Shown: in pieces, positions 12,978 to 27,800 of the stretch | Position numbering within the stretch: the first letter of the stretch is position 1 | Layout: every line of letters begins with the position of its first letter | Source: Pelargonium tetragonum | Taxonomy: Eukaryota > Streptophyta > Magnoliopsida > Geraniales > Geraniaceae | DNA length: 64,000 nucleotides | Assembly (NCBI GenBank): GCA_036897445.1 | Contig: JAYMTL010000059.1 | Span: 1 to 64,000, forward strand | Direction: 5' to 3' | Position numbers and translations under genes: made by a program | Notes under the pieces: model-generated | Databases searched by the model: none | Told to the model about the DNA's origin: nothing | What the model saw: only the letters and a program-made list of their open reading frames with translations

Positions 12978-15900
12978 GAACAAGAACCACAAGCTTAAAC
13001 TCTTATTGTAAATTTTGAATATTGCTCTAGGATCAAAATATGTTAACACTAAATTATATATACTGCACATGAACTCCGGTAAGCAGGGTTATATACATTG
13101 CTACCTTATATCTAAAAGAAAAGAAATCCGTCTTTTGCAAGATGTATATCCGGTACTTTAGCTGTGTTAAACTTTGTTTTTGACTATTCAGGAAAGGATT
13201 ATCAAACTATTTAACTGTATAAAAATAAGACTTAATTAATTACCAAATTTAAAGCTCTAAAGCATACTAAAATTTTTTACCCCGGCGTACCCCTTTTTTA
13301 AGTAGAACAGGAGCCGCGCCATGAACTGTATTAAGTAGGACGAGCAGTGACGAGTTACTTACATGGGGTTCAACATAAGCCTAATTCCAAACCCCAGATA
13401 CATCGGGTCTCGAATAGCTTCCCTCAGGTAGAGGGCACAGGATAGATCCTCGAAGTGTGGGTAGTAAACCGGGAACACTGACTTCAGAAACTTGACCTAG
13501 GATTTCGATACTATTTCGAGGGCCCTACATGAATAGGTAAATATTTAGGACTTGAAAATGCGCTTAGATTTAGAAAGAAAAAGGAATTCTGACTTTTGAC
13601 GCCTTTTTCGTGTAAAAGTAGAATCTTCAGAGGGAAAAGGAGTAACATGAATCCAATAAAAGTCTCTTTTCAGAAATTCTAGAATCAAGTGGAAATCCGT
13701 TGGTTTTTAATAACTACTCCATACACTAACTTACTACAAAAGGATTAAGAATTTACCAAGCCCCTTACATAAATTTTTTGGATTCCTTAGCCCTGAACTT
13801 AGCTATTCCTCCAAACCTGGCTAATAGAAGGGACTAAAATGCTATTTAGCCCAGGCATATCCTTATAAAAACCAAGTCAAACTAAAACTCGTTATAATCA
13901 AACTAAGGAAGGGGAGCTTAACCTTCAAGACAAACTTAATGAAAGGCATTGCCCTAACTCCAGTATTTTAAGAGATACTAGCTGTAATTAGGAATCCTTA
14001 CCCCCCGCAGTAATACGCAAAATTTAAGGAATAGTAAAACTCCACTTCACTTTAACAGCAAAGCTGCGTCTAAAAATAAAGAAGTGGGTATCCTTATGAA
14101 GGTAACAGAATGCCTTGCTAAGAGACTAGGATAACCGAAAAGGAAAAACCTCGTTATAAAGATCAACCCTTTCCTTTTGCAAGTCGACAATTCTTGAGAA
14201 AAACTCCTTTATGAGAAAATCGCTTAAGCCCCGTATTTGAACCCCCTTAAAATGAAAAGCGTATCCTTTCTTTTTCCCCGCTATAAAAAAACCTGTTTCA
14301 AAACCCTTTAGCTTGTGCTAGCTTCTACTTTAGAATTCTACAACCCTTCGGTAAACAAGAAACAAGTAAGGGGGGGCTCTTTTCTCTATTTAAAGTTTTT
14401 TGGTTAAAACTTTCCATAGTTATAGAATTTCTTTCCAGTATAACCGGTGAGGTAAGTATGCCAGTACCCCTTTTTGAAAGGTAGGTTTATTACCTATAAG
14501 TATCCGACTTCTAGTCTTCAAAGTCTAATTTGTTATTAGATCTTAGGTATAAGGGCAGCCCCTAATGTAATAAATATTCCGGGTATTTGTGCTTTGGGGC
14601 TATAGTTTCCGCAGGAAAAACCCCTATTCAAGACGAGTTTGGACTTATATATTTTTGCCAAATATCAAGGACGTCCTTATTCTCTAAATTGGATCTAAAA
14701 CCCTTTTGGATAGGGTACCGAAATCTTGAACTTTTCTTGTTTAAACTGCTATACGAAAATTATCCCTTAGTAAATCTTCTTAGTTATTTACACTTACAAA
14801 AATATCCGTTAAGACTTTTGTTTCGGGGGCCCGTTTATAGAACAATTTAGTTATAACAAAAAAGGAACTTGAATATTTGATTTGACAGGAAAGGGGATCA
14901 TAAACCGGAGCTTAAAGCTACTTTCTCTTATTATATATAATATACCTAAGATTTTTAGGAGTAAGATCTTATTCCTGAATTTGCAGTTAAAGTCTTAAGG
15001 AAGTCTAAGTAAGCCGGGAGCAAGTCACAAGGTAACGAAGTTAAAGGAATTCATTTTCCTAAGTTTCCGATCTAGAAATAGGGGAATAAAGAGGGAGTTT
15101 CTTCTAAGTTAGGTATTCTTTAACTAAAGTCTAAGGAATGTTTAAGTATATATGAGTCAGTTTACTTAAGCTGCAGGTTAATTCGAGTAAGAAGAGTTTC
15201 CAAGGAGAAAGAGCGAGTTTAGGTTTTACAAGTAAGGTCTTTTACTTAGTTTTTAGCTAGTTAAAAGAGGCAAGATTTATCTTGTGTTTCTATCCTATTA
15301 TTACAGATAATAAAATAAGAGAAATTGTTAAGGTAAGGCTGTGCTTTTCCTATTCGTTAGGCTAAACATTTCCAAAAGTAGGATTTGGGGATTTTGGAAT
15401 AATAGGATAGCCAAAAGGGGTTTTAATCAGAGCCTTTTACCAAGTTAAGGGATTCCCAAGACAGTGCAAGACCCTAATACTGCGCATATTATGAAGCTCG
15501 CTATCCACTTGCCCTTTTCTTGTATTACACAAAACCCTATGCTAACTTTACAATTTAATAGAGCTTAGCAGGATATCCTCAAATAGGAAGAGTGGGCAAA
15601 AGGGTTACTCCTTTTATAAGAAGCCACTTCTGCATAAAACAACAACGTTTAGGTTTTTCTAATATGTTACTTTTAGAAATTTCCCACACTATTTCCCGGC
15701 TTTGCAGTCAAGTTGTTATAACAAAAAGGGTTCTCTTATACGAAATAGAAAAATTGAAGCTAGCAAAACAAAAAAGGCGAGGACACTTAAACTTAGAAAG
15801 TAAAGTCAGGAACTCCCTACGAATCTGCTATTGACCGAGTACCCCTGCCTTTATTAATTTACGGAAAGTCAAAGGCAGACCTAGCAATTTCTCGGCTCTG

Positions 15901-16219
15901 TTATCTGGAAAGGAATCCTTTAACTCATACAGTTTTAGTTTCTTATGTTATTCGCGAAGTCGTTGTTATTGGATGCGAGACCTAAGAAGCTCGGAAGATA
16001 CAAGACTTTCCCTTAATGCTTACAGTACTTCATATTAAAATAGAGTCCAGTTTTCCGGTAACAATATCATTTTGTGCTTAATCAGAATTCCGAATTTTAG
16101 GTAACAGTTTCTTAAACTTGTAGAGTGCTTTTGAATACTCAAAATTTTCTCCTATATAAAGTCAAGCTAAGCCCAAAACTGGTAGGAAAGGGGCTCGGCA
16201 AAAGGATAAGTTATTCAAA

Positions 16220-16239
16220 AATAGAAAAGGGGCCTCTTC
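16220..16239 (+). repeat. Dispersed 20-base repeat, copy 1
   Basis: This 20-base word (AATAG, four A, GGGGCC, TCTTC in outline) is identical to 30757-30776. An exact 20-base match is not expected by chance in 64 kb. The form, an A-run followed by a G/C cluster with dyad character, matches the wider cluster family. Confidence 0.7.
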
Positions 16240-19200
16240 CTATATAAAAATTGTTAATGCAAGACTTATATTAGAGGGCCATTTCCGTTTTCGTTAATTT
16301 CACAAAGCAAATTTCAAAAACTATACGAACATGTCTCTTAGTCCGCGCATTCCCTTGCTTTTTAGTAGTTTATGATATTTAAGAGGGTGGTATCAGAACA
16401 CTTACGGGAGTACCCTTCGATTTATATGGGATCTAACTGGTTTACTTCGTCTTTTTGCATCTATCCCATTCTTTAGGTTTGTCCAGTCAGTTTTTTGAAT
16501 TAGAGTCCTTGTGCTGGGCGCTTATCTGTTAAGTGTAACTCCTCTCATTTTAGTTTCCTTTTTAATATGATAAATCCCTTTTGTATCCCCAACCCCCTGC
16601 GTTTATGTTCTGTTATAGCTTTTAAGCGAGGTGTAGCTCTGAATACTATAAGGCAGGCTCGGATAGTAGGCATAACAAAACAAGTGAATAAGATGTTTTA
16701 TTCCCTGCTATTATAGGGTTTGTTTCCTCCTTTTCGATAACAAGAGACAAGCTCTTGCCTTAACAAAAAGAGGTAATTGACTCTTCTATCTAAACGATAC
16801 CTGTTTCTAGTGTAACCTGTTAGTTTTCTTAGGTCTCTAGAAAAACTCTTTCTAAGCAGACCTAAAAGTCTTAAAAAAATGAAGTTTTGTTTCTATATAA
16901 AATGGAAATTTTCTTTTTCAAAAGCCCTCCATGCAATAGAAAGTTTTATACTTTTTGCTGTATATGAAACATAAAATTTCTAAAAAAGTGGACCCGGAAT
17001 TGACGCTTTACATAGGCAAGCTTGTCTTGTTGGTTGTTCAGATTTTGACTACGGTAAAATAAAAAAGTACTTTTTCCCTCGAGTCAGTTTTCCGTTTGTA
17101 AAAATTCCTAGATCCGAAACCTGTTTGATGACGCTTATTATAAATGTATTTGAAATCAGCGCTCATTCTTCTACAACCTTAAAACTCTTATACTAGTAAA
17201 CTTAGCAATTTAAGAAGGAAAAGGGAGAGGGCGGAACACATTTATCTTGTTATATCCAGTTTGGGTTTTTGGACTGCCCAGAAAGTAGTACATTAGTATT
17301 TAGTATATTGAGAGCCCTTTATACGAGATTCTTCCCCAGAACTCGCCGGGCTTTCTAGCCTTACCTGCTGTAGCTGTAATGTTACTCTCTATACTTAAAG
17401 AGAGTTATTTTTATCTAATAGTATATCAATAGATATATAGTTGTAGTTCTATTAAAAGTTACATTTGTTTTAAGGTATACTCATCCTGCTCTTTGTCTTA
17501 AAGGATAAAACACATAAAAAACTTGAGGGATTCTTATATAAAGTTGTCATTAAACTGGGTTTTTGAAAAAGGGCTTGTGGGATATAAAATAGAAGCGCGA
17601 AACTTATTAATTAAGAAAGAGCTTTTTGAGTTGTAAGAGTTTTATACAAACTCACTTTTATTTTAATAACTAGAAAAAGTAGATTTTAGGTCTTATGGAC
17701 CTGTAGTTGGGAAAGTCCTAACCCAGCATCCTATTAGGTTAGGGAGACTCTTGATTTACCTTGCGTAGAGAATTATAGAATAAAAATGACTAGTACAAAA
17801 CCCCTAAAAATAGAAAGTAGCAGTATCAGCATTCAATTACTCTGTTTTTACTTACATCGCATCTGAAATTTCTGATTTCGGTTTTACAACCCTACTATAG
17901 TTTATTGTTAAGACTTGAGATTTCTATATTATACTTTAAAGTTTAAGGACCCAGCAACTCCTGTGTCTAAAAGCGTGTAACTCCTCGGGTACCTAATAAA
18001 AGCTCCCCGTTTAAGAAAACTACTAAATTCAAACTCGTTTTAGAATAATATGAGTTGAAGGAGATACTGGATATACTAAGACTGCGGGGACATTCTACTC
18101 AAGCTTTTTTGTAACTAGTTAGAAAAAGAAACTAAATCTAACACCCAAGTCTATTTCTTCAGAAGCATACGAGGTAAGAAGCCCTCATAAAGGCTGAGAG
18201 AATACTAACAAATTTTAGAATACAAGAGTCCTGGAAGCCTCTAAACAAAGGGAAGACAGAGTTTTCTAACTTTCTAAGTTATATTGAACTTCCCTACTAG
18301 CAAGGATATCCGAAAGAGTATAATCTCATTAAAAGTTCTCGCTTTATCAGTTACACGAGTACGGACCCTTTAACCTGTCTTCATAAAACCAACTCGCTCT
18401 AACCTCTCTTATAAAGCGCTGTGTCCTGTATTCAAAATATAGAGGTCCTTAATATTTCGCTCTGTATACCGCTTTGACCGGGGCTCCTTTGTACGAAATG
18501 GAGGTAGGATCTAGATATGTGCTTTTAAGATACTCTTGCAATTTACTTTGAAATACAAAGTAATAGCTTATGTATTTGTAAAAGCCGAAGTGACATACTT
18601 AGTTTTAATATCCAAATAGGAAATCCTTGCTTTTTATTAACTCATTTAGTACATCGGTTAGGAAGTATAGTACCAAGCCCTTGTATTAAATTTCTTTTCC
18701 CTATAAGAGGTCCTAAATAAAAAAGCAGGTAAGTAAATCTTTCCGCAGGTTTTGCCTGTAGGGCTTCCCTTGCCTTTTTCAAAATAGTTGTACTTAATTT
18801 GCCGTTAGTTAAAAGGTTTTTCATCATTTCAAATTAGAGAAGTACAGACAAGGGCCTGTAGTTGTTATTAAATACCTTGAGCAACTCTGTTTATAAGACA
18901 AAGTAATATAAGCTTTAGCACGGGGTTTAGACTCCTTTCTCTTATATTTTAGTACACCTCACAAAAGGAGTTTTACGGGAATTTGCAGTTTCTGACTAGC
19001 GAAAAAGTAGGTAAAAAAGAGAAGTCAAATTATAAGACACACGCGTTACCAGAAAGCTTTTTTTTACTTATAATACGGAAATTCCTAGAAGTATTCCGGT
19101 TATATCGCCCCTTTTCTCTTTTATATTAATCAGAGGATAACTATCCAATTTCTTTTTTGTACCAGTTTTAAGCAACCAGAGGCGCTCCCCTTGATTTCCT

Positions 19201-22200
19201 GTAATTAACCAACTTTTAAAGTACTTCGATGATATAGAAAGAAAGAACTATAACTTGAATTAATTAAAGTAGAAAAATCCTAAATAAAGAATCCCTAAAA
19301 TAGAATTCGGTTTGTATAAAAAGTCCTTTGAAGAATAATTTTGTTTTACTTGTAAAGGACTAAAGTTAAAGTCTTTATGCAACGCGGTAGGTTTTCAAGC
19401 TCTCTTGGTATTAACAGCTTTAATTCTTAAACTAGCATTACTTAATTTAATGCGCGCTACTAGTATAGAAGAGAGACTTAATTTAGTGAGCTCTTTGCTA
19501 ATTTTAAAACACAACCCCTTTGAAAGCTACGATTGCTATTTGGGGCCAGTTAAGAGAGAATCCGCTTGTTATTATGCTATGTGTATATAATTTTAGTAAA
19601 AACCTCTACATACGCAGTTTAAAGCCCCTTACTTACAAGAAGTTAAGCTTGTATTCAGAGTACAACTATTTGTAAGCTGCGAAATGAAAAAGGTAGAAAG
19701 CTAATAGTTATACCCTTGAAGTTTTCATGAGTATATTAAAATAGATGAAGTCCAATTTATAGCGGTTGCTTACACCTAGAGACACTTTCGAATACATGTT
19801 AGAGCAAAACTCGATTACGAATCCATTAAGTCCAGTACCTTTTTGAAGCCGCTAAGCTAATATAGAATCCAGTCGGCATTCTTAGGTCTGAGGAAGTCCA
19901 TGAGGGCTCGGAGCAACTTAAAGTTTAAGTGGCTGGGTTCCTTTATATACTCCTAAAGGATGCTTTCGAATTTCTCTTTAATTGTCAGGGAGCTCTAAAC
20001 AAACTTTCTTTTGACAACTATACTTAATCCCCTCTCTGCCACACTAGGTACGTAATACCTTTTACTCTTTTACTTACTTTAGGTCCATGAGTTACAGGGT
20101 CTCTGCTTTGGAAACAAAGGATTCTATAAATTCTAATTAGAGAGAAAGCTCTGCTGCATGAAATTTAGAATGGGTTCTTATAATAGGAATTTTCTTCTAG
20201 CTTTATTAATTTATTCAAAACCCCACGAGGACCCGGTTTAATAGAAAACTATAGCTATGTCATAGAAATTCTAGTTTTATTGCCTGTTAAATTAGGCTTT
20301 GTTAGAGAATCCCACGCATGCTATAAGTGCTCTTAATACCAAAAGAATACAGACCTAAATACCCTAACTTAGGGCTGGAAAATACTGTATAATAATTACC
20401 TCCCATGATTGATATATTTTATACCTCATTAAGACCTAAACTAAAGCAAAATATAAAAACTTAAAAGGCATGCAAAGGAAAGTACAACTCTGCGGGAATT
20501 TCTAAAAAGGGCGGCTTTTAATAAAGCTAAGATTGAGTTGGTTTAGAATTTTCAAGTCAATACAATATAAGAAATCCAGCCCCCACAAGCGATTTTATAG
20601 CAGGAATTCTGAGACTGCGAAAGAAGAATATGCTATGGTATGGAGGATTTTACCAAAGGGATCCATAATGTTAAGTAATACCGAAAATAAGGACCGGAAA
20701 GAATTTAGGTAATTCCTATACTATATAAAAGCTTTTTAAAAGTCTTGCTATTGACTCACTAATCCATAGAGCTAACCTATAATACAAAGTACTGCCCTTG
20801 ACAGGTGTATCTTTTATTAGTCAATAACTTTTTAGTTTTAGTAACTCCAGTAAACTTGAAGACACCTTATTAGACCTAACTTACTTATACTTAACAGGCG
20901 AAATAAGCTTATCTTTTTGTCAAAACCCTTTATATAAACCCATGAGTAAGAACATGACAAGCAAAAGGAGCTGCTACTTCTGGGCAAACAACTTTATACT
21001 TAGCAGGGTAATGCACGGAAGGATGTAAATTATAAAAAGCGGGAAACTTAGAAATGTATAATAAATCTTGATTAATTCTAGTTACCGAAGCGACTTCGTT
21101 CTGACCTCCTCGAGTAAGTTGACCCTGTTACCTTAAATCTCTATTATTATCGTGTCCGGTCGAAGTGTACATAATTATATACCTTTTTTATGCACCTATT
21201 ACGCACACAAGGGGTACTCTAATGCGTCTCTCCAGCTATTAAATTTCTTATCGCTAATTAAAGTGGTTCCCCAAGCCTATTCCTTATTCATGTAGAGACG
21301 ACTGAAAGAAAGAAGAGATTAGAAGTTAGTACTTTCTAAACCCTAGAGTTAATCTAAGTAAGGACTATTTGAGATACCTTTTCCTCTCGTCTAAACTCAA
21401 AATCTAGAAAAGGATTCCGAATTCCTTGTTTGCCAAGTAAAAGCACAAAAACTGAGATATGGAAATTTAGAGCTTTTAGTAGCTCCTGTTCTGTATCAGT
21501 TTCCATTAATTGTTAAGGAAATGCTTTAAGAGAGAAAACTCTTTTTTAGAAATAGAGTTTAAATAAGATATCAACAGCTGCTTTTTTAGTGTTCCCAGGC
21601 TTCTAGACGGGCTTGCGGTGCGGTAAAGGTTTTAGCTTAGCCCTATATCTACTTACAGTTTTCTTATTTATAGGTCTATAAAGCTTTTCAGAAACTAATA
21701 GAAATTGTCTAACGGACTCCGTTATGGCAGCGTCCAAGCACAAGACGCAAAGGATATACTTACTTGAATAACTATGACGCCGTATCTCAGAAATGCACAA
21801 TGGAGGTTATCCCTTAAAAAAGTCTAAAAATCCCTCTTTGACTTTGAAAGCTAACAGAGACTTAAAATTATCATAAATCTATATTGTACTACTTACAAGT
21901 AAAAAAAGGGGACTGTAAGTACCTTCTCTTCCAAATTATAACGAAATACTAAATCTATTTTCTAAAAGAAGCTGCCCCAAGAATTTCCAAGCAGGGGACC
22001 CTATAATTAAAATTAACAAGACCTCAAAACTATAGAAATATACAAGAATGGCTGCTCTTACTCTTAAACGTAAATCTAGTAAGAAAACAGCCTAAACTTC
22101 TCTGGCCCTAGAGCTCTCCTGCCTTTACTTTCTTTCAAATAAATTTACTAGACTTGCCCTCTTGTCAACACAAAATTGAAAGGTTACGAATGAAGCCCCT

Positions 22201-24308
22201 ATACCTTTAGGATACCCCCATAACTTTCCTTGTTAATTGGGGACTAAAAACAAAAATGGAGTGAGACCAAAAGAAAAAGAGGCTTTCACTTAAGTTCATT
22301 TACCGGAATTTTAGCTTTGTAACTTACTTATGTATCTATATCTTATCGGCTTGCTCCTACAAAGGGGAACTCCTGGCAATAGGATATCTTAAAAACCCTT
22401 CTGTTTAGTATCTTTGTTAACGAAAAACAAAGATCCTTTGTACTTTCCTACTGCAAAATTCTAGCCCTAGAAAGTCCTACTACTGGACAACCACGAGGCT
22501 TGATAAAATATCTATAACCGTTCATAAGCAGTGCTCGTTATTAGGATAGAGCTGTGGTTAAAGATCCGCTCTACAAGGGCCTAGGAAACTTTATCTCATA
22601 TTATAGATATAGACCCTGAGATGTTTGGACATCCCTTAACTTGGGCAAATTGCTAGGGCTATCCTATTTTATTTTAGGTAGAGCAAAAGTATAGTAGAAA
22701 AGACTTTTATGAGGACTCCCGTTATGATACTTTATCTTTAGGATCTAGAATTTAAGGGGGCTTTACTGAGCAAGGCAATAAAAAGCTTGCTGGAAGCGGG
22801 GCACCTTGGAATGAATAATCAAGGGGCGAGGTTTTGGGTTTTAAAAAAGTCAATTTTATTCTAGTTTAGCAAAAATTATTGAGTTAAAAAGCCTTTAAGA
22901 TTAAGACTAGCAGTTTCGTGAATTGTTCCTGTGCTCCGGGGATACCTCGTTTAGTTACAACAATCCTAAAATTTCGTCTCGATTCCTTTGTATATAATAA
23001 GCCAATAAATCCAAATTCAATTTAGTAACTTTTTAGTTTCTTTTGTCTGATAAACCAAAAATTCACTGCCTCTTGTCTCTGAATAATCAGGTTAAAGTTG
23101 CCCCGAATCTCACTAAGGTCTTTCTTAAAGGGAAACTTCTTATACAACTCCTTTGTGGAGACCTGGGCTTGGAAAAGTGTAAGAACTAAGGTTTTTCCTC
23201 ATTAGGGGGTCGTGTATTTGTAAACTAATGTAAGCAAAAGAAAGGGAAGCCCTTTATTATAGGGTGTAGTTTATCTAAAATTGGATAGCCCCTGTGAGGG
23301 CCTAAGTTTTGAGAGAATTGAATTCCAAGCTATAGTTAGCTAACCAAAGACTCCTTAAGAAAGGCTTACTATCCAAATAAGTAATTCAATGTGTACTTTA
23401 ACCCTTAAGGAGCAAGCTTGGGTTTTCATTTTTTATATAAAGGGGCCCTCTAAACTTCCAAATCAAGGAATCTCTTTCCTAATTCCTAGAAGTTCTCAGC
23501 TTATAAGTTATTGTACAACCTAACTAAAGTTCCCTTTCAAGTCAAATCTTATCCAAAGCATCCGTGTATTAGTAAAACCCTAGAATTGAACTCTTCATTT
23601 CTTTTAGCCCGTTTAGAGTTAAGCGTAGCAGTCGAAGTGCATAGAAAAACCTAGATAGGTGTAAAAAATCCTTTTTCTGAACTAAGAGCTTCGGCCGCTA
23701 ATAAAAAACAAGGGTCTATTCTAGGAGTGCTCTTGGTATATAAAATAAGTTGCAAAAAGCAGGGAATAAAGAAGAATTTTGGGAAGCTTCCTAATCTTTA
23801 GTCTTTTTCAGCAAAGAATTTTGTTGAGCCGATACTAGAATTAAGAAAGAAATAATATGGCCGTTTAAATGCGTTTTATAAAGAGTTAGCAACTTATCGC
23901 TTACATTTTTTTCTTAAGGCAGTTCTCCTTATCTTTATTTTGTTACTAACTAATTAGATCAAGGGTAGAGTAGCAATTAGCACTTTTCAAAGAGTTAACA
24001 TATCAAAGTCAGGTTTATTCCTATCCCACGGGAGTCTGTCTTTTGTTAAATTAAAATAATACCGGGCCCTTGTAAGATCTAATTTAGCCCAAAAAAGAGT
24101 GTGTAAGGAGCTCCCTTCCTAGTTAGCACCTTTTCTCAACAACTTTAGTAATTGCTAAAATTTTGATGTCTAAAAAATCCCACTAGCTCCGTTTAGTATA
24201 TAGGAGAGCCCTTTATTTATATACCAGCCCCCTCGTTGCCAACATATTCATCATATCAGCATTTTTCACCTCTTATAAAAGACAAACTCTTCGACTAACT
24301 ACAAATGT

Positions 24309-24333
24309 TTCAAAAGCGGGGACTCCTGTAATA
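24309..24333 (+). repeat. Cluster-family copy sharing an 18-base word
   Basis: Bases 24309-24326 (TTCAAAAGCGGGGACTCC) are identical to 57224-57241. The copy then continues into TGTAATA, the commonest tail of the family, so this is one of the best examples of the full form: A-run, G-run, GGACTCC core and CTGTAA tail. Confidence 0.7.
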
Positions 24334-24801
24334 CCTTGCTCCCAATGCCCTCTAAAAGACTCTTTCAATTCCATGAATTACCTGTATATATTGCTCTGAG
24401 GTTTATCAAGACTCTGGCTGTGTAGACTAGATAGCTAACTTAGGAAAAGGGAGTGCTGATCTAAGAAGAATCTTCCCTTGCGCTTTTCTGTAAGAAGGGG
24501 GACTAGTCTTAATTTAGTGTGGATCAGGGAAACTCCCTCAGTAAAACTTAGATTTGCAAAGAATTTGGATCCCCGAATAAGGACTCCGGATATCACACAT
24601 ATGTTCGTAGCATACTAAAAGTTTTGAAACCCAAACGCAGAGACTTCCATTATTCTGCTCATATCATATAAGATCCGGCAAGGAATTAGTTACAAGATCT
24701 AAAGTGTTAGCATTCTGCTCTTCCTTTCACAATCACTTCTAGCTAAGTTTGATAATTAATTTAAGCTTCTCCAAAACCCAAAACTATACGTTTTCAAAAA
24801 C

Positions 24802-24814
24802 TTACAGGGACTCT
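24802..24814 (-). repeat. Cluster-family copy, minus orientation, shared 13-base word
   Basis: TTACAGGGACTCT here is identical to 56534-56546. Read on the minus strand it gives AGAGTCC followed by CTGTAA, the core and tail of the family in inverted orientation. Confidence 0.6.
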
Positions 24815-27800
24815 TGAATTACTCTTTTCTTAAGTAATGCATATTCCCTTTAGCTTTACTTATTAGGTTAACTAGTAGGATACTCGAGCCGGGCTTTGTA
24901 AATAGAGAAATAGTAGAAGAGATGCCAAGCGGGACTCTATACTTAGTTTTAGTCAAATGTATTTGACACTAGATCCTCGCAAAAGTAAACATAATAGTAA
25001 CTACCTAAAAATCCTGTGAAAATGAATAAATGAGTTGATATAGATAAGCTTGCCTTGTTTCCTAAGATTTAGATACGACATAAAGTTTATAGGGAATAAA
25101 CCACATATTTAGAGCTACTTCTAGGTAACTCTATTTATCAAATGGAATTCCCTGCCATAAGTAGTTGACTCTGAAAAACTCATATATACTTTTGAGTTCC
25201 TTATCTGAAGGCTTTCTTTTTCTTCTAAGGAATTCTATTAATGTGGCTCCGTACTACAAGGGTAAACAGTATGATAAGTGTTCGCGGATACAATACAGGA
25301 CCCTTCTCAGTTTTCATTCTACGAGAGAAAGCAATAAAAATTTAAGGAGATCCTGTAATTTCTTTCGTGAAAACGGCCAGGGCAGAGGCCAAGAAATGAA
25401 TCTCAAACCGGAAGCGTGGAAGGGCTCTATTAAATAAACAGACAACAGGGGCCGTTTCTAATTCTAGTAGTTTGTTTCAAGAATATAAAGTAATAGAAAA
25501 AAGATTTAACTCTTCAAAGTAAAATGTAGACTGGACCTACACAATTAAATACTAGAAGATACTGGAAACTCTATTCTTTCCTACTCATTGAGCGCTTCAC
25601 CACACATAGCTAAAGTCCAATCGACTATCTAAATTCATTCTAAATTAATTAAGGATTTACTTAATTATTATATAATTATAATAGCAAAATCTCTAGACTA
25701 TAACACTATACTTCACTTCAAATTAGGTATAAAAAAGGGATTTTAGAGAGTCTCTCCTGTTTCTTACTCAAGGGTTTTTATAGATACCCCTGAACTGTTC
25801 AAAAAAATCTTTGTCTTGATAATAGGTCGTAGAAGCTGTAGAAACTAAAACCCGTTAGTTAGTATTAGTAACTGAATTCTAGATTTATGAGTAATTGCAA
25901 GGAGGGCTTCCCTATAAAGTTTGAGCTTGAACCTGCGCCATTACTTATTCAATTACTTTGTTCTACTTGAATATTCTTGTTATCCTTTATTCTCTATTAA
26001 AAAGAGCTTAACTATACCTGTTTATTTACTGGATTCTATACGGACTAGGCATAGCTTATTAAGTATACCTGCAATTTCTTTCTATCTAAGCAATTTGAAA
26101 ATTCTTTTAGCTTAGTAGGTTTAAGGCCCTTTTCTATCCCAAACCAAAATGATTTGATCCGTTTACGAGCACCAGCGTATTTTACACTAAAGGCAAAACT
26201 TTAGTTATATAACAAATTAAGCCCAAGAGTTCCCCCGTTACAAAGGAATAACCCGTTTATAGCAGATTGGAGACAAAGAAGTAACATATTCCTTCTTTTT
26301 TATCCCTCGACTACGTTTGAGTGAAAGTGCTACAATCTTCCAGGAATCTAGTATAGAAAAATCTAAGCGTTCCTATAACTTTAACTAACTTTCATAAATT
26401 TCGAGAACTAAATATTTTTGTATAAATATGCACGGTTTTATAACTGTAACTACTAGGTAAGTTCTAGTGTAGATTGAATTATAAAGCAGATACCCTTTTA
26501 AAAGCTCTATAGATTTGAACCTTTATCTTTATGCTTTTCCGAGACCCCCGCTTACCAAGTTAATTGGGGGCTAAACTGAAGTAGTATAGCTTTTGAATTA
26601 AGGATACTTAAGATGGAAATGTGGACTAAACAAAAGGATATCTATCTAAGTGATTATATAAGAGTCTCATTTTTACACCGTATAATCCGCAGGGAGGGCC
26701 CCGCACGAATTACTAATTAAAGTTAACTGCTACAAAAAAGGACAAAGTCTTTTTTGTAACGCATTCCAAAAAAAGAGATTTTAAAGAAGCCCGTGCTATA
26801 TTGGTTATAAGGCAGCTAAATTCTTTATCCTAACCCTACACTCAACTCAAGGTACGTCTTCTCAGCACCCCTGAATATAGCTTTTTAACTTGTCAAAAGG
26901 GAAGGTCTCTAAATGTTAAATGTAGAAAAAGCTTCCTAAAACCTAGTAATTTCGTAGTAGCGAAATATACCCCAAACTTTATTACTTATCTTCGAATTCC
27001 CTGGCTTTTTAGTAAGAATCTCTAATAAGTTAACCTATCTGAGTTAGCTTTTGTTGCTTTATTCAAGTTTCGTTTTTAGCGCTATATTATATATTCTGTG
27101 CCGCCCCTCCTGTATTATACCTTTACGAGTTCCTATAGAATTGTTGCAAAAAAATACCTATACCTAAAAGGGATTCTCTCCCTACTTTCTATTAATTACA
27201 TTACCTCAGGCTTAAAAAAGGAAGATTGTTCTGTAGGAGTGCTATAAAAGATGTAGTATAACTCAGAGAGAGGGGGTCTTATGAGGGCTTTAGTTTCTTT
27301 TTATAACCTAGTTTAGCCCCTTGTTAAAGAGTAAGCTTTAAGTATTTAGAATAAGTATATGAATTCCCGTGTCAGGATTCCTTTTGTCAAAAAATTCTAG
27401 CTAAAAGCGGATTTCGCAGGAATTCTATATGAGTACCTTAAGTTAGATATGTAAAAAAGTGGCTTTTTATCTTGTATAGCTGTAGCTTTATTCTCTACTA
27501 TCGAAAAGCGAGCATTATAAAAAAAGACACGGGGCTCCTTTTTTTTAAGACCTATTTATTCATTTTTTAGTAAGGGTTTTCTATTCTGCTGTGTATTGAA
27601 AATTAAGGGAAGCATCTCTTCCTCTAGGATCGGAGGTGCACTAGTAAAGTTTTTTTAGCTCTAGCAGGATTCCTATTATATGGCAGTTGTCACAGGTTAT
27701 ACCTCAGTATGTACTTACTAAAAACGGGGGTTACAAACTCTGGGGTAGAGGGCTGAAAAAAAAGAACTAAAAAGATGCGCAGGGTACCCCTCAACTAATC

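Larger units (their letters stand above)
8791..18640. other. Gene-free DNA with G/C clusters
   Basis: No gene is supported. The longest open frame, 108 codons on the minus strand at 10436-10110, has no recognisable motif. Cluster-family copies include 12955-12977 (A-run, GGACTCC core, then CTGTATTA) and 16220-16239 (first copy of an exact 20-base repeat). A 10-base word GTCCCTGTAA lies near 10680 and recurs in inverted form at 24802 and 56534. I saw no microsatellite and no long repeat. Confidence 0.45.

Noticed and set aside
22500-22900. Reading the desert as coding with TGA = Trp and TAG as sense
   Set aside because: With all stops relaxed any frame looks open. Unrelated control stretches such as this one read as protein-like too, so the impression carries no weight without profile matches.
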